From the NCBI RefSeq assembly GCF_022458985.1, contig NC_061785.1, positions 5,384,204 through 5,448,203 of the forward strand: a DNA stretch of 64,000 nucleotides, given 5' to 3'. Source of the stretch: Mugil cephalus (lineage: Eukaryota; Chordata; Actinopteri; Mugiliformes; Mugilidae). Within the stretch, counting starts at the first letter, position 1. The number at the start of each line of letters is the position of its first letter. Below the pieces are notes generated by a model. It did no database searches, was not told the DNA's origin, and saw only the letters and a program-made list of their open reading frames with translations. Below are positions 1 to 12,320 of the stretch, piece after piece. Both the position numbers and the translations under genes were made by a program.

Positions 1-131
1 GAACTTGGTCTAAGACAAATTAAAAACAAAAAACATGCAGCATTTTCAAAATTAATGTCAGTCTGTGGCTTGTGTTGATCAAAGATTATATTAAAGTGGG
101 CAGACGATTGTTTCATATGCACGTCAAGCAC

Positions 132-162
<31 letters not shown>
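132..162. repeat. (CA)n microsatellite
   Basis: Uninterrupted CA dinucleotide run. A partly GT-rich segment follows at 259-295, so the start of the window is rich in simple repeats. Confidence 0.95.
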
Positions 163-164
<2 letters not shown>

Positions 165-2559
165 GCAAATGCACACTTAGAGGTCAGACCCACACAAAGT
201 CGAAACCTGTGGGTGGTTGCTAAGTCAAGGCCAGCGACTAAAGAGAAATAGTGTGATGTGTGCGTGTGTGTGTGTTGTCTGTGTGTGTGTTGTGAGCATC
301 TGCATGCATGAGGGCCACTGTGGTCGTCTCTGTATGTGTGAGACAGTGTTTAAATTCGGTGACAGCTGTTCATTAGTCCATTACAACCCCACACTGCTGA
401 TTCCTCAAAGCAGCACATACCAGCAGAAAGGCAATCCACGGGAAGGATGAGGCACCACATCTTTATTCAGATTTTAATACAGGTACATTCGAATTAAATA
501 GACACATTTTCGGCTTTTTTGCATTTGAACAAAAGATGCCATCTAATATTTCGTGGCTGAATAAGTATTTCAGCTCTGTTTTTTGAAAATGCATCATTAT
601 TTATGCATCAGAGTTTCTGTTGAATTAATGCACTTCTACAACTGACTTCTTTTCAACTTCAAGCCTTATTTGCAAATAGTGAACGTCTGAGTTTGTCAGG
701 GATGTGTAAAATAGTTTCTCTCCTGTTATGAGTGTGTTTGCTGCGTCGTTCCCTGTGTACATCTGGGCTCTGTTTAATGTGTGTAAGGGGAATAACGTGG
801 AAACATATGGACAGTGGCCAGCACGGGTCTTATATCACTGAACTTTAAATGTGATCTGCACACCTGCACGTACAACCAGGTCTTCGGTAGATAGGAGGTA
901 GATAGGAGTCGTGCATGAAAATGCTCCACAATTATTGAACAATAATAATAATAATAAATGAAAATTAAATCAGATTTTGTAACTAAAAAATAAATCCCAA
1001 ATTTAACCACTAGGAATTTGAATTACAACAACTATGAGAGTTGAGCCAAAAAAATGATTAGCATTTCTGCTTTATGTAAATGAGTAAATTAGATTTTATT
1101 GTTGTCATTGCATGAAAAATAATCCTTTAATTTCATTTCACATCAAATCAAACTTTATTTATGTAGCACTTTTCCTACAGAAAATGCAACCCAACGTGCA
1201 AGAAACAAATACACCCCTTATGTACACATACAGACACATATGAAAACACTCACACGTACATGTGCACACTTACATTGACAACTAAGAGTTGTCAACGAGA
1301 CATGGCATCCCATAGTTTGGCATCTCACCACTAGTGCAAATAGCAAAAATGAATCCCAATAATAGGGAACAAGTATTAACAACGATAGTATCTATATATT
1401 TTTTAAAAAAAAGTGTACTATATAGATTGCCGACAGTCGGTATACCTACATATGTATACACATGCATATAAATAGATTCATACATACAAATAAACACACA
1501 TATATAAATGCTATTATGCACCTACACCACATACTTATCTATATGTATAATAGCCACAGCCAGATGAGCCAGCTTTAATATTACTGAACCCATTCTCAAA
1601 TATAATGAAGATATAAAGCACAACAAACATCCATTTAAGTCCTAGTACTACCAAACAGCCACTTCACTCCACTCTTGGCAGCGTTCGAAAACTGGCAGCG
1701 TTTTTGCTTTTTTTTTTTTTTTTTGCTTTTTTTTTCCTTTTATAACCGATACATACTGGTCCTGGTATACAGGGACATCCGGAGTGGACAGGGGACTTAC
1801 CAAACAGCAGAGCTAAATATTCTTGGAGCTCGATGTCACATAGACATGAACAGAAGAAGGCACGGTACCAGACACTCAGGCCCTCCTGTATCCGGTCATA
1901 ATTATTCCTATTTAGTGCTCAACCTGTGAGTCCTTCACACTATAGAAGCATTTTACTTGCACATTTCATGCAGTCATTGCGTTTTTGAAACTAGACCATC
2001 TACCTCTTCTACTGCTGAGCAACTTTTACACTACAAATTAATGCCATGCTTGGTCAGTTTACAACAAGGGGGTTCCAATAAAATAGTTGTTTTGGTTTTG
2101 GCGTTCATTAAAATGCTTCAAATTAAATTCTGGACTAAACTGACAAACTATGATATCAGACTCTTGGACGTCCTTACATAACGTGGGAAAGGCAGGACCA
2201 GCTAAAATGCAGGAGGTGGCTAAATTAGGATGCCACTCGGATGCTATTTGGGGATTTCGGTTTGGTTTGACTGCGCTGAATTTTTCTCTAATCCTAAGGC
2301 TGCTACCTCTGCAACCCTATCAATCGCATCTTCAGTATGTTTGATTTTCCCACTGCGCATGTATTTGCACATCGAATGCAACTCGCGGTCCATATTTGCC
2401 ACTTTTTCATCAGAAAATGGAAGATGACAGAAGATGTGTCACAGAAATGTAAAGAGTTTTTTTTTCCGAAATGCAGCCAAACTTTTATTTTTTTGAAAGT
2501 CGCCTCACTTAAACTCTATCACATAAGTCTTCAACAGAGTTACTGCAGGGAGGTCGCAA

Positions 2560-3181
2560 AATCTTTGGTTGATTAGACATTTTTTTACCCACTACTTTCC
2601 CTCACATATTTAAATGTATTTAAATACACAAAAACACGAATCCAACATTCTTTAGTAAAGGGATGAAGAAGACGTTATCTATCAGTCAGCACTTCACTCA
2701 TTCAGCGATACAGGAGCTGCCTCAACAACGTTTCACACAGAATGCCGAGACCTGTCAATCTTAGCCTCCTGTACTCTGTAGGCCACGCCCCCATTGCTGC
2801 TGAGCCAATCACGATGCCGCATATTACACTGACTCTGTCAGGTTCCCCGCAATTGGCCGAGAGCCTATTCAGTGCCCAAGTGAAATCCCAGACACATGCT
2901 GCAATATTAGCAAGAGAAGAAGAGAAGCTAACAGTTCATGGTATATATAGGTATGTTTTTGTTTATGGCAGCTGCATGTCCACCCTACTGTTGCACGTAT
3001 TAAATAAAAATGAATATGTGATTAGCGTAATATTAAATGCAAAATAATAACAATAATAATGTATATTTCCAAACAAGCACTAGACCTAGTTTAAAATAGA
3101 ACACATATAGTAGGTAGGGGGTCCTTGCGTAACCTCTCCGTCAGTTTGGGGTCCTTGGCCTAAAAAACGTTGAAGAACCCA
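2560..3181. mobile_element. hAT-like nonautonomous element, degraded
   Basis: The interior (around 2770-2830, with a block about sharing a CACGCCC run and 'GCTGAGCCAATCA') matches the interior of the better-preserved element at 27801-28370. The right end carries the same GGGTCCTTGG...AACGTTGAAGAACCC terminal pattern. The left end is not clear. I infer the same family as the 27.8-kb copy. Nothing suggests an intact transposase. Confidence 0.55.
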
Positions 3182-3390
3182 ACTCTATCATACTTACTTT
3201 GCAGACACAACTTCAGGGAACTACTCTGCACGTCTTGAAACCCTTGAGTGTTTTAGTGCGAGAGTACCTGTATTACTTGCGTGGATATAAATCTGTTCAC
3301 ACATTGTTAGCCAAAGTGTTGCTCGAGTAAGTCCTCTGGGAATGAATGGAAGGTAGCTGTAGTGTCCTCTGAAGTAATGGAAGCTCGGCC

Positions 3391-3473
<83 letters not shown>

Positions 3474-3475
3474 TG
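3391..3475. repeat. (GT)n microsatellite, interrupted
   Basis: About 80 bases of GT repeats with two TTTG interruptions. It produces long His-Thr open frames on the minus strand that are not genes. Confidence 0.95.
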
Positions 3476-4949
3476 CACGTGGGTGACCAGTGACGGAGGA
3501 GCTAGGCAAGGGTGTGATGTACTTTAAGATACCGAACGTGTTGGGAGAGAAGTGACCATGTGCCGCCGGCGAGAAAAACTGCAGAGAAGAAAGTGAAAGA
3601 GAAGAGAAAGGTGAGGAAAAGAGTGATATGCTGGGAAGTGAAAGTGCTGGGTGGAAGGGAGAAAAAAAAGAGATAAGTGTGATTAAAGAAAGAAGGAGGG
3701 ACTGTGACGGAAAGTTGGTGCAAGTTAGTGTGTGGGATGACGATGACGACAATGAAGAGTGGAGATATGTTGAAAAAGAATAAAATAAAGAACAAAAAGA
3801 AGCTGGAGAAAGGAGAGGGAAACAGAGGAGAAAGGAGCAGAGGAGCGAGGGCAATGAGCTGGATTGAATACCATCTGACAGGTCCAGCTGGGAGTTTGCC
3901 CACCCTGCAGCACCGCAAAACCCCTCAATATGGAGGCCAATTACTGCTGCCCGTGTGACCGTGGCATGGCAGCATCAGAGACGCAACCCTCCTCCTCCTT
4001 TTTCCTCTGCCCCCTCCCCTCCCCATTTCCTCACACTCCCCCCTCCACCCCCCCCCCCAAAAAAATAAATAAATAAAAAACACTCCCACCATCTGTGCGG
4101 AGTGACAACAACCTCTATACCCTACCATGCACAACACAGCCTGTACACTACACACACACGCACACACTTGGGGCGCACATCAAACATGACAAATCCTCAC
4201 TTTTTTGGGGGGGCTTTAATATTCAACAGCAAGTCTGGGCATCTTTTTAAATACCACAAATACCACAGTGAGGCCTTTCACACTTACGCCATGTTTTTTT
4301 TTTTTTTTTTTTTTTTTTTTGGTTGTTGTTGTTTTTCTTGTAACACACAAAGACAGTTAGCCATGAACAGGGCCGGGTGCTGTACATAAATTCACACATG
4401 CCGCACTATTGTTCCGCATGCACTGGAATTTCACCCCCATGCCAGCTCTGTGTCTTTTCACGGAGATGGGCGTATAGTGGTCAGGCAAGCCGGCCGGTCG
4501 GCTGGCTGGCTGGCTAGCTTGCCGACTGGCTGGCAGCGGCGGGAGGGTGCAGGGTCGTGGGGCGTGGCGCCACTGGTGCCCGCTGCAGTAAGAGGTGACT
4601 CCCAAATTTAGCTCTACGCGCCGCCATACATGATTGTCTAAATGGGGTCTTTTGTTCCTTCTCTTCAACTGGTGGGGAGTAGGTGACAAATAAAACATGT
4701 TGCATATATATATTGCCCCCCCCCCCCCCTTTTCCCTCACACACACACACACACACATACATGCACACGCACAACCCCACAGGTGCTCTCTAGTGAATAA
4801 TGCTGGTCAATCATCTTTGAATAGTCCTCTGCTGCACCACAACCCCCCTCTATGTTATGATTATGGCACTGATTAGTGAAATACATATGTATTTATAAAT
4901 ATATATTATTTATTTATTTGTTTTTCTTTTAGAGTAATCCCAAAATTAA

Positions 4950-5400
4950 TTAATCCGATAAATGTTCACCTAATCTGATAAACTGGAGTGAGACTGTCCA
5001 GATGGAGATTTGCGCACAGTGGGCCTGGGCCCTGCTTCCTGTCGCCTTTGCAGGACTGTACCAACGGTCACGGCGAATCAGCTGATCATTGTGGGACCAA
5101 GTTAAATTTGTTAAATCTGCCCTGGATTATTTCATTAGAGTAATTGCGTGGTATTTTGTGAGTTCATTTGAACAATTACGCAAGGATTAGGAGCCCGGCT
5201 AATTGATTTTATGCACTGCAGTCACGTCACTTAAAGCCATTTGTCATAGATATTTAGAATAATATAAGACCACCGGCACGCACGGAACTCTGGAAAAATC
5301 TGACTAAAAATGCATCATAAGAAATTAATCGGGTCATTAATTTAGCCCGAGGCACATGGCCTACAGGTTTATATTCCAATGGTTAATTTGAGCCATTTTT
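4950..5400. promoter_or_regulatory. Candidate conserved noncoding block 3' of neurod2
   Basis: Non-repetitive, moderately AT-rich sequence with many homeodomain-type cores (TAATTAAT, TAATTG, CATTAGAG, TCATTAATTTAG) and no coding frame. It lies about 4 kb past the neurod2 stop codon. Such texture is typical of vertebrate enhancers near neural bHLH genes. This is an inference from composition only; no cross-species alignment was possible. Confidence 0.35.
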
Positions 5401-8400
5401 CATCAATGTAATAATAATAACCACATTAATAACAATAATAATAACAATATAACGCGTTTATTTAAGTCACAAAATGTTAGTGTTTACTGATTTTTTTTTT
5501 TAACCCACAGGTGAGTTTTAAAGGGGTGAAGAGTCACGCGCAAAGTCTGCTGCAGGAGCGACTGTGGATTCGCTTTTTTTTTTTTTTTTTTGAAACCCTC
5601 TTTAACCTTGTCCGATGTCCGATTAGTTTCATGCGTCGGTCTCTCTGCAGTCTCCACCAAAAGTGCATGACCGGGAGAGAAAAAAAAGGGGGTCCCTCTT
5701 TTTGCGCGTGTGGACACTCGGGCTCCTTTAACGGCGGAGAATAATGAACAGATGCTGAGTGAATTAGGAAAGAAATACTGGGTCCCTCCCACAAGGGCCA
5801 CTTTGGCAGGGGTCGCCGGGCTGCCACGTGGCGCAGCTGGCACCGGGTTGGTGATGGTGGGCTCTACTAGTCTCTGGCTTTACTGGTGCTCAGACATTTA
5901 GCGAGTTGGCACCGAGCTCCGTCATCAAATCCTCTGCCAGCCGCCGTGCCCTCCTCACTAAATAATAAAAAAAGAACTCGGGAGCTAACCGAGAGGTTAG
6001 AGTAAAAAAAATAAAATAAAACTAGAAAGGTGACTCTGAGGCCTTCCCTTCACCTGGGACAGGAAGTTAAAATGGATGACCATGACTAAAAGGGATAGAA
6101 GGACTTTCGGATGAATGGATTTTTTTTTTTTTTTAAGATGCAAGACATTTACATGCATGTTTAAATGTAGTTTTAGTCGCTCATGCGCCCACAGGTTACA
6201 AGTGTCTGAGGCATGCGTATTTTTCGTTTGCATTTATTGAGTTAGGTCGATGGATAATCTCAAAAACCTGCCATCTAAGAGAAGACGTGTCAAAAAACCC
6301 ACATCTCAAGACTTTAATTGTGCTAAATTAAAGGGTCTGCATACTATATTTTTCTTTATTTTAGGCGTATATTCGTGATGTAGTTCATTAATAAAAGTAA
6401 ACTTACTTTATTTTAAAAGCAAAATAATCTGCCAACCTAACACGATGATATTTTGCCCCAGTTAGATATTTAAGAATCATAAATTCAATGTATGTTTTAA
6501 ATGAAATCATTCAGTTTTTGATGCGTAAATGCACAAAGAAAATAAATTAATGTTTTTCCCCTTCGTCCAAAAATGAGAATCTTGAAAATATCGTTTGAAT
6601 TAACCAACTTTAAAAATTTAGAGACAATTAAATCATCTGCTAAAGCTATGAAGTCAAAGTGCACCCAAAAGCAGCTACTGCGTAAATGTACTCTCAAAAA
6701 CCTAAAATCCTTTTCTTCTGTCTTTTTTTTCTGCTGCTCCTCTGCCCTTGATGATCACTAAAATGCGGCCTTGCCAACTGCTTTCCAAATAGTTTATTTA
6801 TGTATCTATTAGCGGTAATGATATAGTCACAATTTGGACTGTGGTCACAGAACATGATCTGTGATGGGAGGTATGTGTGTGTGAGAGAGTTCATTCTTCC
6901 ATCTCATCTTCATTTTAAAACCAACGGGCCATTGATTCACCTGATTTTGCACCTGCCCCTCTTTCTCTCAATCATCCGTAGAGTCAGATGGACCTTTTAC
7001 GCAAAAATAAAATCATCTGGAAATCTAAAAATACTAATAATAACATTTTTAAATACAACGTTGTGCGGTGTACGTCATTTTGATGCAGAATTTGCTGATG
7101 TAGTTTTTCTTTTTTCTTTTTTTTTTTCTTTTCTTTTTGCCGTGGTCAGTGTTGGATGGGACGGATTCCACCCTGCGGTGCCCGGTACTGATTTCCCCTG
7201 GATGTCCGCAACAACATATGGGACCCAGGGCAGCGATCCAAATGGTGCCTGCTCCCGCTATTCATAGGAGAAATCACCAATGATGTGTTGTATCCCACAT
7301 GAACGCGAACGATCAGATATTCAGTTCAATTGTGGGAGGGTGGCTTAAAACACGGGGAAAAAAAAGTTCCTCACTTGAATTTGTGACCAGTTTTCGCTTC
7401 ATTTTCCTACAGTGAGCCGATATGCTAAATATTTCTAAAAAGAGAGAAACAACTCTTTGTTTTAGTGCTCTATTTGGAAATGTTTTAGGGTTTATCAATG
7501 AGATGATTGTATTATTCAAACAGCTGGACGAATTTACTCACCTGAGAGTCAAACCCACGGCGGTGTGACAGGGCCCAGATCCACCAGACTGCGCACTGTG
7601 CGTTTGCCGAGTGTATACGTCGAGTTTTGGTCCACATTAGTGAGTGTGAGGCCTTTAAACGAAATACTGACCAATGCAATGCATTCCCGAATAAACTATC
7701 TGCGCCTCTATAATGTTACAGGCAAATCGATGTGCACAATAATTCAAAATCCAATCCAGTGTTTGTATTTTTTTTTATTAACTGGTCAGTGTTCGGGAAA
7801 TTATTTTGGCGACAGGTCAGTCGCACCTTAACCTGTTGGGTTTAATAAGCGCTGCAGAAAACACAAATGTTTAAGTCAAACATCGCAAAAGATTTAAGGC
7901 AGCTCGCTCCCCAGCGGGTCTGACATTTTAGAATACTTTAAATGAACTGCTGCTTTTAACGCATGTTTTTTATTCCCATTCCTCCTTGTTTTTGTGCGCA
8001 GTTGTGCAAAAAGAAAGGTCAGTGATGTTCACTCCAAACTCACTGGCAAAGTCGTTTTAATTTCTCTGAACAGAACTTCACTGCAGTCATTTTTTAATTG
8101 TGCCTCTGGCCACTCCACTCTCTATGCAAGAGGTTAAAATAACAAGTGGAGCTAATTGACTCAGAATCTACAGTTGAATTCCTTATTCAGTGGCGTGACT
8201 ATTTGATTTCTGTTTTATTTTTATTTTCTTCCTTGAAATATTTTACGTAGATTTAATATTTGTTAATTTAAGCGTTTTTTCTATCTAACTAATGTAATTT
8301 TATTCAGATATTTCAGGGGCCACATCTAAAATCGCCCCTCAGAACAACTGAAAATCTACTGTATTGTGCGTGTGCCTTAGATAAGCTGTGTTTCTCATCG

Positions 8401-8763
8401 AGGATGTAAAATTGTTGCAATTAATAAGCCAACGCAAAATCAGTAAAGTAGCTTTTTTTCCACTAGGTCAAGTTAAGATAAATCACCTATATCATATTTA
8501 TTTATGTATTGACAATATATAGCCTTCACAAACGCGGAGAAAGGGGCCAGAAAAGAACCATTTCTTTACATACCATCTGTTTCCATGTTTAATTTAATCA
8601 TCCACTTTCTGCTGAATCAGTCACTGACCTTCAGTTTTTAATTTGTGTGGAAACTTTGCTGAATTGAGCTACTAAAGTTTTATTTCATGAAACCGTCAGT
8701 GAATGTTTTACTCGTGTTCGAAAGAAATTTGGTTCGATCATTTCAGACAGTTATAAAACACTT

Positions 8764-8769
8764 TTTTAT
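8764..8769 (-). terminator. neurod2 polyadenylation signal
   Basis: AATAAA on the minus strand, about 250 bases past the neurod2 stop codon, is the nearest canonical signal and gives a 3' UTR of plausible length. Confidence 0.55.
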
Positions 8770-9021
8770 TTCTGTTGTTTGTGTCGTAACATGTTTCTCG
8801 TTGGCCTATACATCGTTTATGTCACTTGCACTCATTCTGCATACAGGGTAGTACTGGACACACTTTGATAGGATGTACAACAGTATAGGGGTGACATCAG
8901 TAGAATACAGAAGATAATCAGAAGACTGTTCCGTCTTCCCGGAACTCTTCTCGTTTCCCAAACAATAGTAGACGTTATAGGATTGTCACTGTAAAGTTAC
9001 TGACTGGATCGTTGTGTGGGC

Positions 9022-10107
9022 TCAGTTGTGGAAAAACGCATTGAGATCCTCGTACGGCGGCGCCCTGTCGTGGTGCAAATGCACGTCATGGAAAGGTGGA
9101 ATGTTTTCTGAGTGAGCACCACTACTGCGCGCTCCGGAGGGCCCGAACGGCAGACTGTGGCTGGGTCGAGACGTGGTCAGTCCGGAGTAGTGCATAGAGT
9201 AATGATAGTTCCTGTCTGTCTCGGAGGACTCCTGCTGCTGTCTCCCTGTAAGTCCGTTGTTCAGGCAGACGGGCGGGCTGGGCTGGCCTTCGTAGTCCGG
9301 GCTGTGGTAGTCAGGAGATGTCCCGCCCGGTGGGTACGGGGCCTCGTACCCAGGCGCGTACGTGTGGCCTCGTAAGTTGAGTGCACCTGTCCCGGGCTGG
9401 TAATGAGGACTGGAAAGGCGGGAACACCGGTAGGGGTAGGGGTGGACGGAGAAAGGAGAGGACGGCATGTGGAAGCGGGCTCCGTCTGAACACGGTTCAG
9501 TCAGGAAGTTCCTGGTGTTCAGCTGCAGACAACCTGCCACCAGATTGGTGGTGGGCTGGGACAGGCCCTTACACAACATCTGCACGTAGGTCATCACATC
9601 TGGACGCTTTCCGTTGCGTAAAATCTCCCCAAGGGCTAATATGTAATTCTTGGCCAGCCTCAGGGTCTCTATCTTGGAGAGTTTTTGGGTTTTGGAGTAG
9701 CACGGCACCACTTTGCGCAGGTTGTCCAGCGCGGAATTCAGGTCGTGCATGCGTGTGCGCTCCCGCGCGTTTGCCTTCATCCGGCGCACCTTGGAGCGTT
9801 CCACGCGGGCAGGCGTCATTTTGCGTTTCTTTGGGCCACGCTTCTTGGGTTTGTCTCCGCTGTTCTCATCCCCGCACTCCTCTTCCTCGCCCTCGCCCTC
9901 ATCCTCGTCATCGTCGTCGCCGGCCATCTCAGACTCGGCCCGACTGCTGCCTTCCTGCGGCTCGTCCAGATCATCGTCGTCCTCGAGGTGACAGGGATCG
10001 TGCTCGTCATCCTTGGACTTGCATCCCTCGTTCTCATTGTCCTCCACCCAGTCAGCCGCGAGCCTCTGGACGTCCGGCAGCACCTCGCTGAACAGACGGC
10101 TCAACAT
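9022..10107 (-). CDS. neurod2: Neuronal differentiation bHLH transcription factor, NeuroD2 type
   Basis: A 361-residue protein in one uninterrupted coding exon, as is usual for NeuroD genes. In order: an N-terminus opening MLSRLFSE, a long Asp/Glu stretch (about 32-85), a [13 protein letters not shown] nuclear-localisation segment (86-98), the bHLH (about 110-163), the NeuroD-specific segment [20 protein letters not shown], and a C-terminus reading [17 protein letters not shown]. That ending and the N-terminal MLxRLFSE fit NEUROD2 better than NEUROD1, 4 or 6. Neighbours ppp1r1b and pnmt agree with the NEUROD2 locus. The protein would bind E-boxes with an E-protein partner in neuronal nuclei. 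The start is the ATG at 10107; a longer in-frame ATG at 10194 lies upstream of a likely splice acceptor and is not favoured. Oddities: ARERTRM instead of [14 protein letters not shown] instead of HGLNAAL, and [10 protein letters not shown] instead of NYIWALSEIL. Confidence 0.92.
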   Translation of the reverse strand: MLSRLFSEVLPDVQRLAADWVEDNENEGCKSKDDEHDPCHLEDDDDLDEPQEGSSRAESEMAGDDDDEDEGEGEEEECGDENSGDKPKKRGPKKRKMTPARVERSKVRRMKANARERTRMHDLNSALDNLRKVVPCYSKTQKLSKIETLRLAKNYILALGEILRNGKRPDVMTYVQMLCKGLSQPTTNLVAGCLQLNTRNFLTEPCSDGARFHMPSSPFSVHPYPYRCSRLSSPHYQPGTGALNLRGHTYAPGYEAPYPPGGTSPDYHSPDYEGQPSPPVCLNNGLTGRQQQESSETDRNYHYSMHYSGLTTSRPSHSLPFGPSGARSSGAHSENIPPFHDVHLHHDRAPPYEDLNAFFHN

Positions 10108-11926
10108 TGTGGCAAGCAACCTGCAAGACAGACAGATACTCTTCAGGTGGACTGTTCTGCACCTTCCTTTTACGCACCGGTAGCTGCGCTGCAAAGAAAG
10201 AGAGCCTGTGTCAGTGAGCTCTCATAGAGCCGCAGCCTGTAGGTGGACAGGGTATCTCTGCGATCACAATTCCTTATAATTGCCTCACAACACCTTGTGG
10301 TGTTTATCGCTGAAGGCCAAGACCTATATCGCTTTTCCTTATGTTAAATCATTCCTGCCTGTTTGATCCTCGTTGCCAAAGAGAGACTTGCTAAAAGATA
10401 AGAGCTGGTCCAGTCAGAATCCAGACAGGGGGCTATCAAATACGCATGAGATGATTGATATTGATCTATTATTAGGCTGAACAGAATTAGTTATAATAAA
10501 GATGGGGCCTGGGCGTGTGCACAGATTCATTAACGTCCAAGTGTGATTTTTATTATATTTTCCCATCCTTTATAGTGCTCCGAGCCCGGAACGATTCGCA
10601 ATAAAATAAAAAGGAAAGCAACAGCCTGGGCCACTCTTAGGGCTCGTTATGTGCCCGGATCTGCCCCCCACCTGCAGCCCGGCGCAGGGAGCGGCGCTGG
10701 CCTGCTTCACATAATCCTCCAGGGACTTGCTCGTGGTCCGGGTCCTTCCACAGAACCAATAAATTACCAACGTGGAATTCCAGCACAACCTGGACCACGA
10801 GATTCTAGATATTTGATTTGTTTTCATATCTAAATTAGCGTTTTCTTTTAATTGCTATTTTTTTCCAATCCACAAAAAAAAAAAAAAAAAAAAAAAAAAG
10901 ATTTCGGTTTTTAAAAATAAACACCAAATGTAATGCATTTCAGAAAGTGAAACGAATGAAACGAGACATAAATGTGCCTTTATTTGAGCAGAACGCGAAC
11001 CTTATTTTGGACTCTTCGTCTCCAGAAGACGCAGGCCACAGCGAAACCTTTAAATGACATTTACCTTTGGTGAACTTTCGTCCGTCTAGGTTACGTTTCT
11101 GACTAAACGATGACCGTTTTTAAGTCGCGCTTTTCCCCCTTTATTAACAACTGAGAATTTTACATTTAAATTCTAAAGACCACAATGATAGGTTTTCGTG
11201 AAATATACTTTTTTTCTATTAAATGCTTAAAAAATGTAATTTCTTAACAATTCATATTATCATACCGACCACTATACTCATATTATTTATTGAAATCAAA
11301 TTTAAAGCCGATGTAAATGCTACGAAATCCCTAAATCTTCTTAGCTTTTCTCCTCAGAGCTCAGCTGCGAGCGGAGTCCAAGGACGTGGGCAATTTTTTT
11401 CTAATCTTGTAAGCACAATGTAATTAATGCCAACCAATACCTTGTCAATTAGCCTGTGTATCTCTGTGGAGAATTCTACCCCCACGGTGCTTTGACGCGC
11501 GTCGTGCAGGAACACACACGCACACACACATACACACAGACGCACACACACAAATATATATACACTCCCTGTGCGCACTTTCTGAGGCAATAAAATGCAA
11601 ATTGCAAATTTAAAAGTGGCACAGTAGTCCATCTCACGGGGATCGGTGCGGATTTGTAAATGTATTTAAACAAAACCAAATTTGCGTAAAAGGACCAGTA
11701 TCTTTGAAAAGACCATCGATAAAAAAGCCTTGAGCCAATCTCATCACATCGATAGAGAGGTGAAAAAAAATGTACAAAGAGCGAAGAGAAATGATCCCCT
11801 ACTCCAAAGCGGGTTTAATCCACACACTTATCTTTATCTGACTCCCTGATTTCCCATTTATTGTAGCTGCTAGAGGCGCAAAGGCAAAAAACAGAACCTA
11901 ACATTGAGTGGAAACGTGTAACCTAC
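10108..11926 (-). other. neurod2 5' UTR end and single intron
   Basis: A minus-strand acceptor (CTTGCAG then GTTGCTTGCC) ends at about 10121, 14 bases before the ATG. A strong donor (CACGGAG then GTAGGT) sits at 11926. NeuroD genes typically have one intron in the 5' UTR, so I infer an intron of about 1.8 kb here. Part of it (10230-10560) is non-repetitive and enhancer-like; a 25-base poly-A is at about 10875. Confidence 0.55.
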
Positions 11927-12110
11927 CTCCGTGGTGGAGCTCAGTGACGGGGCAAAGCGGGTTTGTTTACACCATCTCTCTCCGGGTGGGCATCACATCC
12001 ACACGCCCTGCACGGATGCTTATGCAGGCGAGGCGCTGCGTTCTGCTCTCACACCTCTCTCTCCTCTCTCCTCTGCCACCCTGCTCTGCTCCGCCTGATG
12101 CTGCTGATGC
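11927..12110 (-). other. Predicted neurod2 noncoding first exon
   Basis: Inferred from the GGAG/GTAGGT donor on the minus strand at 11927/11926, the CT-rich segment on its upstream side and the expected NeuroD gene structure. The transcription start is not visible as a TATA box, so the right-hand limit is approximate. Confidence 0.4.
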
Positions 12111-12189
12111 TGATGCTATCCCCAGCCCGAACGCGTGGAGGGATCCGTGTGGCACCTCAGAGGCAGGACTGGGTGGGTTACATACCAGC

Positions 12190-12320
12190 TCTGATGCCAG
12201 GCCCATATGGCTGGCACGTCATTGGCAAGAGCCATCACATGAGAGCCGGTGATTGACATGCGGCCGCATTCACAGAGACTGGCTTCCCCTGGGGGAGAGG
12301 GACTCGCCATCTGTCACTGA
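12190..12320 (-). promoter_or_regulatory. Probable neurod2 promoter with E-box cluster
   Basis: Within 130 bases just upstream of the predicted first exon there are three E-boxes (CATATG at 12204, CACATG near 12237, CATCTG near 12309), an inverted CCAAT-type box (ATTGGC near 12220) and a CRE-like CGTCA half site. Neurogenin and NeuroD proteins are known to act on E-boxes in NeuroD promoters, so this arrangement fits. Motif matches only. Confidence 0.45.

Larger units (their letters stand above)
1..9021. other. Gene-free flank downstream of neurod2
   Basis: No coding exon could be recognised on either strand over these 9 kb. The open frames are short and consist of CA/GT repeats, poly-pyrimidine runs or repeat relics. 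The stretch holds microsatellites (132-162, 3391-3475), a SINE/LINE-tail-like segment near 1145-1200, a hAT-like relic at about 2560-3181, an AT-rich enhancer-like block at 4950-5400 and the neurod2 3' untranslated region at its right end. The rest shows nothing I can name. Confidence 0.6.

Noticed and set aside
1675-2576. Series of short plus-strand frames that might be a transposase relic
   Set aside because: I could not match any transposase motif; too weak to list as an element on its own.
3221-3854. Long minus-strand open frames rich in His-Thr, Ser, Leu and Phe
   Set aside because: They are translations of the GT microsatellite and of a purine-rich stretch; no domain, no splice context.
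9381-10227. Plus-strand open frames of up to 236 codons opposite neurod2
   Set aside because: Antisense shadows of a GC-rich coding exon; the minus-strand protein is a clear NeuroD family member.
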